NCBI RefSeq assembly: GCF_000023785.1
Contig: NC_012982.1
Location: 1,364,001-1,428,000, forward strand
Length of the DNA stretch: 64,000 nucleotides
From: Hirschia baltica ATCC 49814
GTDB lineage: Bacteria > Pseudomonadota > Alphaproteobacteria > Caulobacterales > Hyphomonadaceae
Direction of reading: 5' to 3'
Part shown: positions 8,612 to 17,348 of the stretch, piece by piece
Layout: every line of letters starts with the position of its first letter
How positions within the stretch are numbered: position 1 is the stretch's first letter
The notes under the pieces: generated by a model
What the model saw: only the letters and a program-made list of their open reading frames with translations
What the model was told of the DNA's origin: nothing
Databases searched by the model: none
Program-made: the position numbers and the translations under genes

Positions 8612-8688
8612 GCTATTCCCATAGACACGAAAGACATGATGTGGGGTACAACGTGTCTTGGCAAGCGTTTCGCTTGTAAACGGGGCGG

Positions 8689-9342
8689 ATGAGAATGAAT
8701 GTACACTTGGCAGTGAAGGGTTTTAGCGGTCTTGTTAGAGAACAAGAAGTTTTGAAACCTTTTGGAAGTTTAAAGCCATTTACACAATTGCCGAAAAGAG
8801 CAGTTAGGCGATTATCTGACCTTGAGCGCGGCGTGGCAGCATGCCTTATGGGGCTGGATGAAAGTCAAGAAAATGGCTTGGGCGATAGTGCGATTGTTTT
8901 AGCATCGCGCTATGGGGCTATGACGAACACACTTGAGCTGCTTAAATTCATCAACCAAGATGAAGCACTTTCTCCAACATCATTCTCATTGTCAGTGCAT
9001 AATGCTGCTGTCGGCGTTGCCAGTCAGTTGACGAAAAATCATGGTGGTCACACAGCAATTGCCGCTGGTGAGAGATCTCTTTTGGAAGGACTGACAGAAT
9101 GTTACGCGCGCATCAAGGATGGCGCTACCTCCATCGTATTTATGTATTCTGATTGCCATCTGACGCAGGAATATGCTGAATTTGGCGATACAGATAAAGA
9201 TGTTCAGTTTGCGTTATTGCTGGAAGAAGTCACCATTGGTGAAAGTGGACCATCTCATCAAATTGAAGGTGGTAGTGCTGGCGCACTTTCATGTCTTGAG
9301 GCGATAAGTGATGGTGTGAGTGAGATCCAATGGAAAATTTAG
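8689..9342 (+). CDS. Ketosynthase-like protein without nucleophile, ApeC-like partner
   Basis: 217 residues, about half a ketosynthase (N-terminal domain only, Ketoacyl-synt_2 type). The stretch that should hold TACSS reads AIAAGERSLLEGL, with no active Cys, and the two catalytic His segments are absent. Known ApeC proteins form a heterodimer with ApeO, comparable in concept to chain-length factors of type II polyketide synthases. The predicted role is therefore as a non-catalytic partner of the ketosynthase at 1536-2696. The start ATG at 8689 is followed by a second in-frame ATG at 8695; the 3' end overlaps the acyltransferase start by 13 bases. Confidence 0.8.
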   Translation: MRMNVHLAVKGFSGLVREQEVLKPFGSLKPFTQLPKRAVRRLSDLERGVAACLMGLDESQENGLGDSAIVLASRYGAMTNTLELLKFINQDEALSPTSFSLSVHNAAVGVASQLTKNHGGHTAIAAGERSLLEGLTECYARIKDGATSIVFMYSDCHLTQEYAEFGDTDKDVQFALLLEEVTIGESGPSHQIEGGSAGALSCLEAISDGVSEIQWKI

Positions 9343-10133
9343 ATATTGGACCAAGAACGAAAGCGCCATGGACAATAGGGCGGTCAATCCGGTTGGTAAC
9401 GACTGGTCTGTCATTTCTGTTTTTTGGTATTGGTGGCTTAATCCTAGCCTTGGTCTATTTTCCGCTCATGCGATTATTTGTGTGGGATAGCGATAAACGA
9501 GCTAAAATTTCCCAAGCTTCTGTCCATTGGGCGTTTCGTTTGTTTATCGAATTTATGCAATTAATGGGCACTGTGTCCTATGAAATACATGGTGCTGAAA
9601 AGCTAAAAAACTGTCGTGGGACAGTTGTCGTAGCGAATCATCCGTCTTTATTAGATGTGGTGTTTATGATGGCTTTCATGCGGCGGACACGCGCTGTGGT
9701 GAAAAATAGTGTGGCGACTAATCCTTTTATGGGCGGCGTTATCAGATCCTCTAATTACATTCCCAATACAGGTGATCCTGAGGCGCTTATCCAAGCGTGT
9801 TCAGATGCCTTGAGTGAAGGAGCGAATTTGTGTGTTTTTCCAGAAGGTTCTCGCACGCCCATTGGACAGAAAGTTAAATACCAACGCGGTTTTTCCTATG
9901 TGGCATTGAAGAGTAAAGCGCCAGTACTGGTTGTCACGATAGAAGTCACTCCGCCAAGCCTGAGAAAAGGTGAGCCCTGGTATTCAATTCCCGCCAAAAA
10001 GTCGCACTGGATAATTCGCGTCCATGACGTCATTGATACTGCCGTCGATTATGGTAATGACCGTGCTGTTATTGGTGCTAGGCGTTTAGCTTTGGACGTT
10101 CAAAATAAGATCGAGAAGGAACTTCAAGTATGA
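9330..10133 (+). CDS. Lysophospholipid acyltransferase, ApeD-like
   Basis: 267 residues. A hydrophobic segment lies at about 22-50. The acyltransferase motifs are in order: NHPSLLD (His104, Asp109) and FPEGSRTP (170-177). The family moves acyl groups onto glycerol-phosphate lipids; in aryl polyene systems ApeD is thought to help build the lipid anchor of the polyene. The first bases overlap the previous gene, and the stop overlaps the ACP start as ATGA, so this is a coupled operon. Confidence 0.87.
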   Translation: MENLDIGPRTKAPWTIGRSIRLVTTGLSFLFFGIGGLILALVYFPLMRLFVWDSDKRAKISQASVHWAFRLFIEFMQLMGTVSYEIHGAEKLKNCRGTVVVANHPSLLDVVFMMAFMRRTRAVVKNSVATNPFMGGVIRSSNYIPNTGDPEALIQACSDALSEGANLCVFPEGSRTPIGQKVKYQRGFSYVALKSKAPVLVVTIEVTPPSLRKGEPWYSIPAKKSHWIIRVHDVIDTAVDYGNDRAVIGARRLALDVQNKIEKELQV

Positions 10134-10387
10134 CAGAGCTTGAAATCGAATTAAGAGCATTGATTATTGAAGTGCTGAACTTGGAAGATCTTACAGAAGA
10201 TGAAATCGGTGTAGAGGATGATCTATTTTCCGATGACGGCATCGCTTTGGACTCGATTGATGCATTGGAATTGGGCGTCGCGGTTCAAAAGAAATATGGT
10301 GTAAAGCTTGAGCCCAAAGACGAAAAGCTTCAAAAATACTTTCAAAATATTCGCCTATTGGCCGAATTAATTGAAATGCGCCGATAG
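10130..10387 (+). CDS. Acyl carrier protein, ApeE-like
   Basis: 85 residues, acidic. The phosphopantetheine attachment serine is Ser42 in the segment GIALDSIDALELG. It carries the growing aryl polyene or the starter. It begins inside the stop of the acyltransferase (ATGA). ApeE and ApeF are the two carrier proteins of the studied pathways, in the same order as here. Confidence 0.9.
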   Translation: MTELEIELRALIIEVLNLEDLTEDEIGVEDDLFSDDGIALDSIDALELGVAVQKKYGVKLEPKDEKLQKYFQNIRLLAELIEMRR

Positions 10388-10400
10388 GAGTTTGAGACGT

Positions 10401-10646
10401 ATGACTAAAGATGAAGCCTACGCTGAAATTAGCAAAAACCTGATTGAGATTTTTGAAATTTCTGAAGCTGAAATCAAACCTGAAGCTAAGCTGATGGATG
10501 ACCTTGGTTTGGATAGTATTGATGCAGTTGATATGATGGTTCAACTTCAAGAAACGACGGGTCAGAAAGTTTCACCTGAGCAGTTTGAAAATGTTGTTAC
10601 TGTTGATGATCTTGTTGGTCTCGTCATCGAACTTACAGAAAAATAG
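10401..10646 (+). CDS. Acyl carrier protein, ApeF-like
   Basis: 81 residues from the ATG at 10401. Attachment site Ser39 in LGLDSIDAVDMM. It starts 13 bases after the first ACP stop. Having two non-identical ACPs is typical for aryl polyene clusters, where they may distinguish initiation from elongation. A gap of 96 bases separates it from the next gene; it begins with a T-run and shows no clear hairpin. Confidence 0.9.
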   Translation: MTKDEAYAEISKNLIEIFEISEAEIKPEAKLMDDLGLDSIDAVDMMVQLQETTGQKVSPEQFENVVTVDDLVGLVIELTEK

Positions 10647-10742
10647 TTTTTTTGATTGATTATTTGCATATCCGCTAGGGATAAAGGATCAGTGTTGGAA
10701 TAGGTTTCCGGCTTTTATGTTGAAGATTGAAAGTGGAAATTT

Positions 10743-11294
10743 ATGAAACGCTTTGCCAGTGTCATTATAGCTGGGCTTATGATAATTTATCCATTGATTG
10801 CAGTTGTGCTGTTAAAGCATTTTTCTCCGATTTGGCTCATCTTAGCGTTGGTGTTCGCGCTGACATTTAGATTGTGGCTAGGTGGCAAATCTGCGCCATT
10901 GTCTATGATTGTCGCAAGCATTGCAGCAATTATCGGTATCAGCGTCACAGCAGTTTATGATCAGGAATTATCCATTCGACTCTATCCAGTCTTTATGGGG
11001 GGCGCGATTTTGGTGGCGTTTTTAGTTTCACTGATAAGACCGCCATCTATGATTGAACGGTTTGCGCGTTTAGCAGAACCTGATTTGCCGCCTCATGCTG
11101 TCAGATACACCTACAAAGTCACCATATTGTGGTGTGTGTTTATCGCATTGAATTTAGTCGTCGCTTTATGGACAGTTTTGTATGCCAGCACCGAGGTGTG
11201 GGCGATCTATAATGGTGCAATTGCCTATGCGTTGATGGGCATTTTATTCTTGAGTGAATTAGTTTATCGCAAGTTTATTCGAAAAGCCGAATAA
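10743..11294 (+). CDS. Inner membrane protein, COG4648/ApeG-like
   Basis: 183 residues with about five to six hydrophobic segments (roughly 6-26, 28-45, 54-72, 77-95, 127-147, 157-175). Proteins of this size and topology sit directly between the ACPs and the AMP ligase in aryl polyene clusters (ApeG). Function is unknown; it may hold the soluble synthase at the membrane. Identification is mainly by position and topology. Confidence 0.7.
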   Translation: MKRFASVIIAGLMIIYPLIAVVLLKHFSPIWLILALVFALTFRLWLGGKSAPLSMIVASIAAIIGISVTAVYDQELSIRLYPVFMGGAILVAFLVSLIRPPSMIERFARLAEPDLPPHAVRYTYKVTILWCVFIALNLVVALWTVLYASTEVWAIYNGAIAYALMGILFLSELVYRKFIRKAE

Positions 11295-11312
11295 AGCATG
11301 AGGTCGTAGGTT

Positions 11313-12980
11313 TTGACGAAAATTATTGATGCACTTCTTGCTAGGGATGCGGGGCAAGTTGTTTTTCGGTCTGTTTCTCATGGTGACATCACCTATGGCC
11401 AGATAAGATCAATGGCGAGTTTGCTTGCAAAACAGCAAAAAGCGACCAGCGATAAAACATATGTTTATACGCGTTCGGCGTCAGTGTTTTGCGCGGCGTT
11501 TATTGCAGCGGTGCTGGCTGGAAATGACCTCATTGTTTTACCTCAAGCAGGTTCAGATTATCTTGCTCAAATCGGCGCAACAGGCGATCAACTGATGAGT
11601 GATGCTGTTGATGGCGCGCTAATGTTTGATTGGGCCGATCTGAGCAATAATGCAGAGTTTGCGCCCTCAAATGAAAATGACCCGCTACTTACATTTTTTA
11701 CGTCAGGTTCTTCGGGTGCACCAAAGCAAATTGTGAAACCGATAAGCGTAGTAGAAGCTGAAGCTAAAGTTTGGGTTGATTGGTTTGCCAATGACATTGA
11801 CCATATAGCCGGCAGTGTTTCACATCAGCATATTTATGGTTTGATATTCAGGCTGGCATTGCCTGTATTGGGTAACATCACAGCCCAAGATGATATGGCT
11901 CTCTCTTGGGAAGCACTGATGGATGTCGTATCACCTAAAACCCTCATCGTTTCTAGCCCGGCGCATTTATCGCGTTTGCCGGAAAAGGGGGCGATATCGC
12001 ACACGCAACCAGCCTATATTCTTTCTTCGGGTGGTCCACTGAAAGCTGATGATTCGTTTGCGACGGCTAAATTATTGGGTGTGCAGCCACTTGAAATTCT
12101 TGGCAGCACTGAGACAGGCGGCGTTGCATGGCGTCAGCGTGACGTTGAAAATGAACCGTGGACACCTGTCGCCGGAGTAAAACTAAGTTTGGGCATTCAA
12201 GGCGAGCTGATGGTGACATCCCCCTTTATTCCTGATGCTGAGCCAGTAAAAATGGGAGATCGCGTCGAGATTGGCGAAGACGGTCGGTTTGTTCTTTTGG
12301 GACGTATTGATCGGATTGTGAAAGTTGAGGGTAAACGCGTATCGCTGCCGCGTGTAGAAGAAGCGTTGTCGTCTCATCCAATGGTTGGTGACTGCGCTGT
12401 CATTATGACGTCTCAAAATGGCCGAGACCGCTTGAGTGCGTTAGTTTGTCTTACTCAAGAAGGCCAGCTTGAGTTAGGAAAGCTAGGCTCATTCAAAATG
12501 TCGCGTTATCTGCGCAAATTATTGAGTGATAATTTAGAGCCTGCCGAATGGCCAAAACGTATGCGTTTTGTCAGCCATATTCCAACAAACAGTCAATCCA
12601 AACGGGTTGTCGCGGAAATGCAAAGCGTATTTGAAAGCGTGCGGTTGCTGGAAGTGTTGGCTCCGTCATATCTTCAAGTTGAGGGTTTTGACGCTGAAAT
12701 TCGCTTCACTGCTAAACCACATCTGCCTTGGTTTGAGGGACATTTTAAAGAAAATCCTATATTGCCGGGAGTTGCCCAAACACACATTGCAGCGCGTCTT
12801 GCTGAAGAAATTTGGGCAGCCTCACCGGCTAGTTTCAACGTCAATCGCATGAAATTTCAACAGGTTATCCAACCACATGATGATATAATTCTAACACTGG
12901 GTTTTAAGCCTGAGACTGAAAAACTAAATTTCGCATTCAAGCGCGGTGAAGATAAACTTTCATCTGGAACGATAGGTTAG
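11313..12980 (+). CDS. AMP-dependent acyl ligase fused to ApeI-type dehydratase (ApeH-ApeI)
   Basis: 555 residues, TTG start (a purine-rich AGG stretch lies upstream; the next in-frame ATG at 11412 would cut into the domain). Residues 1 to about 430 form an ANL adenylation domain: TFFTSGSSGAPKQ at 128-139, LGSTETGG in the middle, a GDRVEIGEDGRFVLLGRID hinge region, and a C-terminal Lys in TNSQSKRV. From about 455 a hot-dog domain begins, with GHFKENPILPGV and catalytic-type His477. It should activate the aryl-acrylic starter, load it on an ACP, and in its second domain dehydrate hydroxyacyl-ACP together with ApeP. In E. coli the two activities are separate genes, so this is a natural fusion. 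Confidence 0.87.
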   Translation: MTKIIDALLARDAGQVVFRSVSHGDITYGQIRSMASLLAKQQKATSDKTYVYTRSASVFCAAFIAAVLAGNDLIVLPQAGSDYLAQIGATGDQLMSDAVDGALMFDWADLSNNAEFAPSNENDPLLTFFTSGSSGAPKQIVKPISVVEAEAKVWVDWFANDIDHIAGSVSHQHIYGLIFRLALPVLGNITAQDDMALSWEALMDVVSPKTLIVSSPAHLSRLPEKGAISHTQPAYILSSGGPLKADDSFATAKLLGVQPLEILGSTETGGVAWRQRDVENEPWTPVAGVKLSLGIQGELMVTSPFIPDAEPVKMGDRVEIGEDGRFVLLGRIDRIVKVEGKRVSLPRVEEALSSHPMVGDCAVIMTSQNGRDRLSALVCLTQEGQLELGKLGSFKMSRYLRKLLSDNLEPAEWPKRMRFVSHIPTNSQSKRVVAEMQSVFESVRLLEVLAPSYLQVEGFDAEIRFTAKPHLPWFEGHFKENPILPGVAQTHIAARLAEEIWAASPASFNVNRMKFQQVIQPHDDIILTLGFKPETEKLNFAFKRGEDKLSSGTIG

Positions 12981-12986
12981 CCAACA

Positions 12987-13430
12987 TTATTCAAGTGGGA
13001 AGCGATCAAGTGGCAGACCTTTGGATATCCAGCTTGTTCCATTTGGGCTGCCTTCAACACCTTCTTTGACGTTGTAAATATGCTTTATGCCAGCTTCTTC
13101 CAGAATTTGGGCTGCGCGTGTCGATCTGGTGCCAGAGCGACAGATAAGTGCAACTGAAGCATCGGGCCTTTCCGCTTGTAGAGCATTGATTGTTGATAAA
13201 AATCTCTCGCTTTGCAGCGTTACAAGACGGGCCGATAATGGGGTGCCAGTCCGTGTCCATTCTTGTGGTGTGCGTATGTCGACGAGAATAACTTCACCAT
13301 TGATGGACTTTTCATAAGCATCTTCAACAGAAATAAGCTCTGTTTCAGCCGTGGCGGTCATGAATGTTAAGCTGGCGATAACACTAGTTATTGCTGCAAG
13401 AATGAATCGTTTGGATCGATGGGGCTTCAT
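12987..13430 (-). CDS. Secreted single-domain rhodanese-like protein
   Basis: 147 residues. The signal peptide (about 1-28, ending TATA) places it in the periplasm. It has a single rhodanese domain with VDIRTPQEW and the active loop CRSGTRS (nucleophilic Cys). It may carry sulfane sulfur or act on thiols; the substrate is unknown. It is convergent with the ligase-dehydratase (6-base gap) and divergent from the ammonia-lyase, so it is inserted in the pigment region but not part of its operon. Confidence 0.85.
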   Translation of the reverse strand: MKPHRSKRFILAAITSVIASLTFMTATAETELISVEDAYEKSINGEVILVDIRTPQEWTRTGTPLSARLVTLQSERFLSTINALQAERPDASVALICRSGTRSTRAAQILEEAGIKHIYNVKEGVEGSPNGTSWISKGLPLDRFPLE

Positions 13431-13732
13431 GGTTACATCCCGATTTTTAAAATCTTAATTGTTTATTTTGGCTGGAGAGCAGGGCAAGAACAAGGCAAAT
13501 TTCATTGATTTTGAATGTGTTCTGTCAAAATTTAACTTAGTTGGAAAATCCAAACCCATATCAATTTGATGGGGTGTTCTTTTTTCTTTCTCAGGCGTAT
13601 GAAGAGCGCTGAACTTTCGTACATCGCACAGAGATGGGAAGCCTCGTTGTGTTGGGTGTGCTGATTTGTAGAGCAAGAATACCCCATCACATTCAGATTT
13701 AGGGTGTTTTGGGTAGGGAATGGAATAAGACG
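13431..13732. promoter_or_regulatory. Divergent intergenic region with a 14-bp inverted repeat upstream of the ammonia-lyase
   Basis: About 300 bases separate the rhodanese and lyase starts. An inverted repeat with one mismatch, GATGGGGTGTTCTT (13568-13581) and AAGAATACCCCATC (13675-13688), flanks about 93 bases. A local dyad, ACCCAT-ATCAA / TTGATGGGGT, overlaps the left copy. It could be a regulator site or form a long hairpin in the lyase leader. No clear -35/-10 was found. Confidence 0.4.
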
Positions 13733-15289
13733 ATGGCTGCTGATACTGGTGATTTTCCAAGTTTCACTTTTGGTGAAGCGCAATTGGACACGGCAATTCT
13801 GGATGATTTAGCGTCGCAGCGGGTTCAACCACGCCTTTCAACGAATCCTGATGTGTTGGCTGTGATCAATAATTCAGCCAAACACGTCACTGATCTGCTC
13901 AAGAATGATGGTAAAATTTACGGTGTAACGACGGGCTATGGCGATAGCGTTGTTCGCGCTGTCCCGCCTGAATTAGTCGCTGAGCTTCCATTGCATTTGT
14001 CGCGCTTTCATGGTTGCGGCATGGGGCGTTTTCTAACGCCAGAAGAAACACGTGCAACGCTGGCTGTGCGTCTGGTAACATTGGTGCGCGGTTGGTCGGG
14101 TGTGTCTATGGATTTGGTTGAGTTGCTAGCTAACATGCTGCGACTTGATATTTTGCCGTGTATTCCTTCTGAAGGATCAGTGGGAGCTTCAGGTGATCTA
14201 ACGCCGCTTTCTTATATTGCTGGTGCATTGGCGGGTGAGCGCGATGTATTGCACAAAGGTGAGATTAAATTATCGCGTGAAGCGTTTGCGCAAGAAGGGC
14301 TACAGGAAATCATTCTTCAGCCTAAAGAAGCACTTGCGATCATGAATGGTACGGCTGTGATGTCAGCGCTTGCTGGTATCGCGCTAGAACAATCCAAACG
14401 ATTAATGGCAGCGGCGACGCGGCTAACATCTATGTGTTCCCTGAGTATCCTCGGAAATACGCGCCACTTTGATGCACGCTTGTTTAATGCCAAGCCACAC
14501 CAAGGTCAGATGTTAGTGGCCCAGCGCATTCGTGAAGATCTTGCCCCCATGCAGGAAAACCATGAAGCGGTCCGCATGCAGGATCGTTATTCAACACGCT
14601 GTGCACCGCATGTGATTGGTGTGTTGCAAGATGCGATGCCAATGCTAGAATCAGTTCTCAATACTGAGATCAACTCATCAAATGATAACCCACTATTTGA
14701 CCCTGAGACGGGTGATGTTCTTCATGGTGGCCATTTTTATGGTGGGCATGTGTGTATGGTGGCAGATACGCTAAAAACACAAGTCGCCAATCTTGCCGAT
14801 CTTATGGACCGTCAACTCGCCACTTTGGTGGATACGCGGTATTCCAATGGTTTGCCATCTAATTTGTCAGGTGCAACTGGGGAACGTGCTCCCATAAATC
14901 ATGGCTTTAAAGCAGTTCAGATCGGTGTGTCTGCGTGGACCGCTGAAGCGTGTAAACTTACTATGCCGGCGTCTGTTTTCTCTCGCTCTACTGAGTGCCA
15001 TAACCAAGATAAGGTTAGCATGGGCACGATTGCAGCGCGTGATGCATTGCGCGTGAACGAGCTGACAGCGCAAGTTGCAGCGGCGCATATGATGGCAGCC
15101 ACTCAAGCGATTGAATTGCGCTTAAAATCTGGTGATTTAACAGAGCTGATGGTTGGTCCGCGTGTCCTTGCGCAAGTTGAAAAGGTGCGCGCTCTTGCGC
15201 CATTCATCACAGAAGATCAACCAATGGATGTTATACTTCGTGATGTGACAGCTAAACTACTGACAGGCGAGTTGAGCGTGTCCTTCTAA
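13733..15289 (+). CDS. Aromatic amino acid ammonia-lyase (HAL/TAL family) supplying the polyene starter
   Basis: 518 residues from ATG 13733; an in-frame TTG at 13709 would add eight residues. The MIO cofactor triad Ala152-Ser153-Gly154 lies in SVGASGDLTP, the catalytic Tyr63 in IYGVTTGYG, and NHxDxxSMG-like CHNQDKVSMG near the C-terminal third. Residues 92-93 at the substrate-selectivity position are Phe-His, while bacterial histidine lyases typically have Ser-His. No hut genes are nearby. The context argues for tyrosine to 4-coumarate (or phenylalanine to cinnamate), the aryl head of the pigment. It ends in a terminator and is probably the last gene of the cluster. Confidence 0.85.
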   Translation: MAADTGDFPSFTFGEAQLDTAILDDLASQRVQPRLSTNPDVLAVINNSAKHVTDLLKNDGKIYGVTTGYGDSVVRAVPPELVAELPLHLSRFHGCGMGRFLTPEETRATLAVRLVTLVRGWSGVSMDLVELLANMLRLDILPCIPSEGSVGASGDLTPLSYIAGALAGERDVLHKGEIKLSREAFAQEGLQEIILQPKEALAIMNGTAVMSALAGIALEQSKRLMAAATRLTSMCSLSILGNTRHFDARLFNAKPHQGQMLVAQRIREDLAPMQENHEAVRMQDRYSTRCAPHVIGVLQDAMPMLESVLNTEINSSNDNPLFDPETGDVLHGGHFYGGHVCMVADTLKTQVANLADLMDRQLATLVDTRYSNGLPSNLSGATGERAPINHGFKAVQIGVSAWTAEACKLTMPASVFSRSTECHNQDKVSMGTIAARDALRVNELTAQVAAAHMMAATQAIELRLKSGDLTELMVGPRVLAQVEKVRALAPFITEDQPMDVILRDVTAKLLTGELSVSF

Positions 15290-15310
15290 GCTGAAATTAA
15301 AGACAATAAA

Positions 15311-15344
15311 AAGAGCCAAACGCTTTGTTTTGTTTGGCCCTTTT
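15311..15344. terminator. Bidirectional terminator between ammonia-lyase and dipeptidase
   Basis: Stem GCCAAAC / GTTTGGC, extended by weak AAG/CTT pairing, a 10-base loop, and a TTTT tail on plus. On the minus side the A-rich flank gives a T-run. It lies between two convergent stops. Confidence 0.8.
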
Positions 15345-15351
15345 AAAATAG

Positions 15352-16629
15352 CTAGTTTTTTAGTGACGCGGCATAATCTTCAGCAGCTTCCATTAAACGC
15401 AAGACATTGCCGCCCCAAATCTTTTCAAGATCTTCTTGAGTATATCCCTCAGCTAATAATCGTTCTGTGATGAGGGGAAAGGCTGCGATATCGCGCATAC
15501 CTATCACGCCTCCGCCACCATCCCAGTCTGCACCAATACCTACATGATCAGGGCCGATAAGCTTTAGGACATATAAAAGCTGCTCTGCAAAGTCTTCAAA
15601 GTCGGCCATATCAGCTGGAAATTCTGCATCAATCTTGCGCCGTTTTTCTAGTAAAAGTGCGCTTTGCTCTGGTGTTGGGTTTGAGCCGTATAATGCTGAT
15701 TCTTCGCGTAGATCGGCATAAGATTTTTTGCGGAAAGGTTGCTCTTGCAGTTCTTTTAGATATGCGCCTAGCGCATTCATTTGAATGACTCCGCCCGATG
15801 CCGCTAGTGTTTTTAGCCGCTCATCATCAAGGTTTCTCGGGTGGTCATACAGGGATTTGGTGCCGGAATGAGAGAGGATTATAGGCGTTGCGGACCGCTC
15901 TACCATATCGTCAAATGTGAGGTCATGCGCATGGGATGCATCGAGGATCATGCCAAGCCGGTTTGCTTCTTTGACAAGCTCTTTACCTAAGGGAGAAAGA
16001 CCATTCCATTTTGGTCCCGTTAGATCAGTACCGCTGTCTGCAAATTGGTTGTTAGCAAAGTGGACCGGACCAACCATACGGACACCAAAATTATAGAATG
16101 TACGCAGCAAGGAAATATCTTCACCCAAAGGGTATGAGTTCTCTATGCTTTGATAAACAATGCGTTTTCCTTCTGATTTTATGCGAGCAGCATCGTCGGA
16201 CTTCGTCGCTATTTCAAAATGCTCAGGATAAGCGGCTAACATGCGCTGTATGGCGATGGCGCGCATGAGAGCATGATCTCTCGCTGTTTGGTAACCAAGA
16301 TCGTTTAGCGGGCCTTGCTGTGTGTAAATAACCCAGAAACCACCATCCAAACCGCCTTCAACCATTCGTGGGAGGTCGACTTGAGAATAATCTAAAATAG
16401 GGTCGTGACGTTGGGTGATATCGAAGCCGGGTTTTGCAAGATTAGCGGGCGTATCTAAATGCGTGTCCATGACGACAAATTGATTATGTAGTTTTCTGGC
16501 TTCAGTCTGCGGAGATTGCATTTCTAGATTAGTGTTTACGCTAGTGCATCCACTCATAAATAGGGTTGTGCAGGCTGATAGCAATAATTTGGAATAGAGT
16601 TTGGTATTACGGGTATGTTTCCGGTGCAT
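15352..16629 (-). CDS. Membrane dipeptidase, peptidase family M19, lipoprotein
   Basis: 425 residues. The leader ends in LFMSGC, a lipobox, so a lipoprotein is predicted. Family M19 metal ligands are visible: DTHLDTP (His and Asp), the bridging Glu in QSIENSYPLG, His in VGPVHFANNQ and ASHAHD, and LSHSG, with a final GADWDGGG. These zinc enzymes hydrolyse dipeptides, including D-containing ones, and some beta-lactams. It acts in the periplasm, probably in peptide scavenging or cell-wall turnover. Single-gene transcript, divergent from GtrA. Confidence 0.88.
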   Translation of the reverse strand: MHRKHTRNTKLYSKLLLSACTTLFMSGCTSVNTNLEMQSPQTEARKLHNQFVVMDTHLDTPANLAKPGFDITQRHDPILDYSQVDLPRMVEGGLDGGFWVIYTQQGPLNDLGYQTARDHALMRAIAIQRMLAAYPEHFEIATKSDDAARIKSEGKRIVYQSIENSYPLGEDISLLRTFYNFGVRMVGPVHFANNQFADSGTDLTGPKWNGLSPLGKELVKEANRLGMILDASHAHDLTFDDMVERSATPIILSHSGTKSLYDHPRNLDDERLKTLAASGGVIQMNALGAYLKELQEQPFRKKSYADLREESALYGSNPTPEQSALLLEKRRKIDAEFPADMADFEDFAEQLLYVLKLIGPDHVGIGADWDGGGGVIGMRDIAAFPLITERLLAEGYTQEDLEKIWGGNVLRLMEAAEDYAASLKN

Positions 16630-16826
16630 GCGACCTGTTCCTTGATCATGAATTAGCGAGCGCTTACTGGCAAGTTGAAGACAGTGTAGCGTAATCTCAA
16701 GAGTTCAGAACGCAAACGACACAAGATTTTTCAAATAGAAGAAACTAGCGTCGTGAGTGGAAAGCAAATGACTTCGCCGCGTAGTATTTAATACCTCTAA
16801 GGCAGTTCATAGATTGGGTATTGTTG

Positions 16827-17303
16827 ATGAAACAGGCGATTAGGCAAACACTGCGGAAACTATTTGGCTTTTGCATGGTTGGTTTGGTTGGGTTGTTTGT
16901 AGACATTGCTGTGTTGTCTGCTGTTTTGAACCTTCTTAACCCAATATATGCTCGCATTATTTCATTTCTGGTCGCTGTTTGCGCGACATATTCGTTAAAT
17001 CGTCAATTTGTTTTCGCCAGTGAGGCAAAGCAAATAAATTGGATCAATGGATTCGTTCGATTCTTCTCAGCAAATGCATTAGGCGGCGCAGCGAATTATC
17101 TCACCTATTTAACATTCGTCTATCTGTCTCCATTTAAAGACTGGATTCAGGCGTTAGGAACAGGCTTAGATGAAGTTGTTGGTGTACAGCAATATGTAGA
17201 GTGGGGGCCGTTACTCGCTGTTATTCCGGGCACTTTGGTTGGATTGGTATTCAATTTTACGATGACAATGCTATTTGTTTTCAAACCAAAGCCGCAAAGA
17301 TAG
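16827..17303 (+). CDS. GtrA family membrane protein
   Basis: 158 residues from ATG 16827 (preceded by two in-frame TTG codons). Four hydrophobic segments at about 13-33, 40-57, 77-99 and 127-150, and the family-typical CATYSLNRQFVF and GLVFNFTMTMLFVF. GtrA-like proteins are thought to flip polyprenyl-phosphate sugars or join envelope polysaccharide synthesis. No partner glycosyltransferase is adjacent; the GT2 at 7249 is 9 kb away. Basic ends suit an N-in, C-in topology. Confidence 0.82.
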   Translation: MKQAIRQTLRKLFGFCMVGLVGLFVDIAVLSAVLNLLNPIYARIISFLVAVCATYSLNRQFVFASEAKQINWINGFVRFFSANALGGAANYLTYLTFVYLSPFKDWIQALGTGLDEVVGVQQYVEWGPLLAVIPGTLVGLVFNFTMTMLFVFKPKPQR

Positions 17304-17348
17304 ATTTTGAGGGAGAGATAAATCATCCTTTCAAAATCTGAAAGGAAA

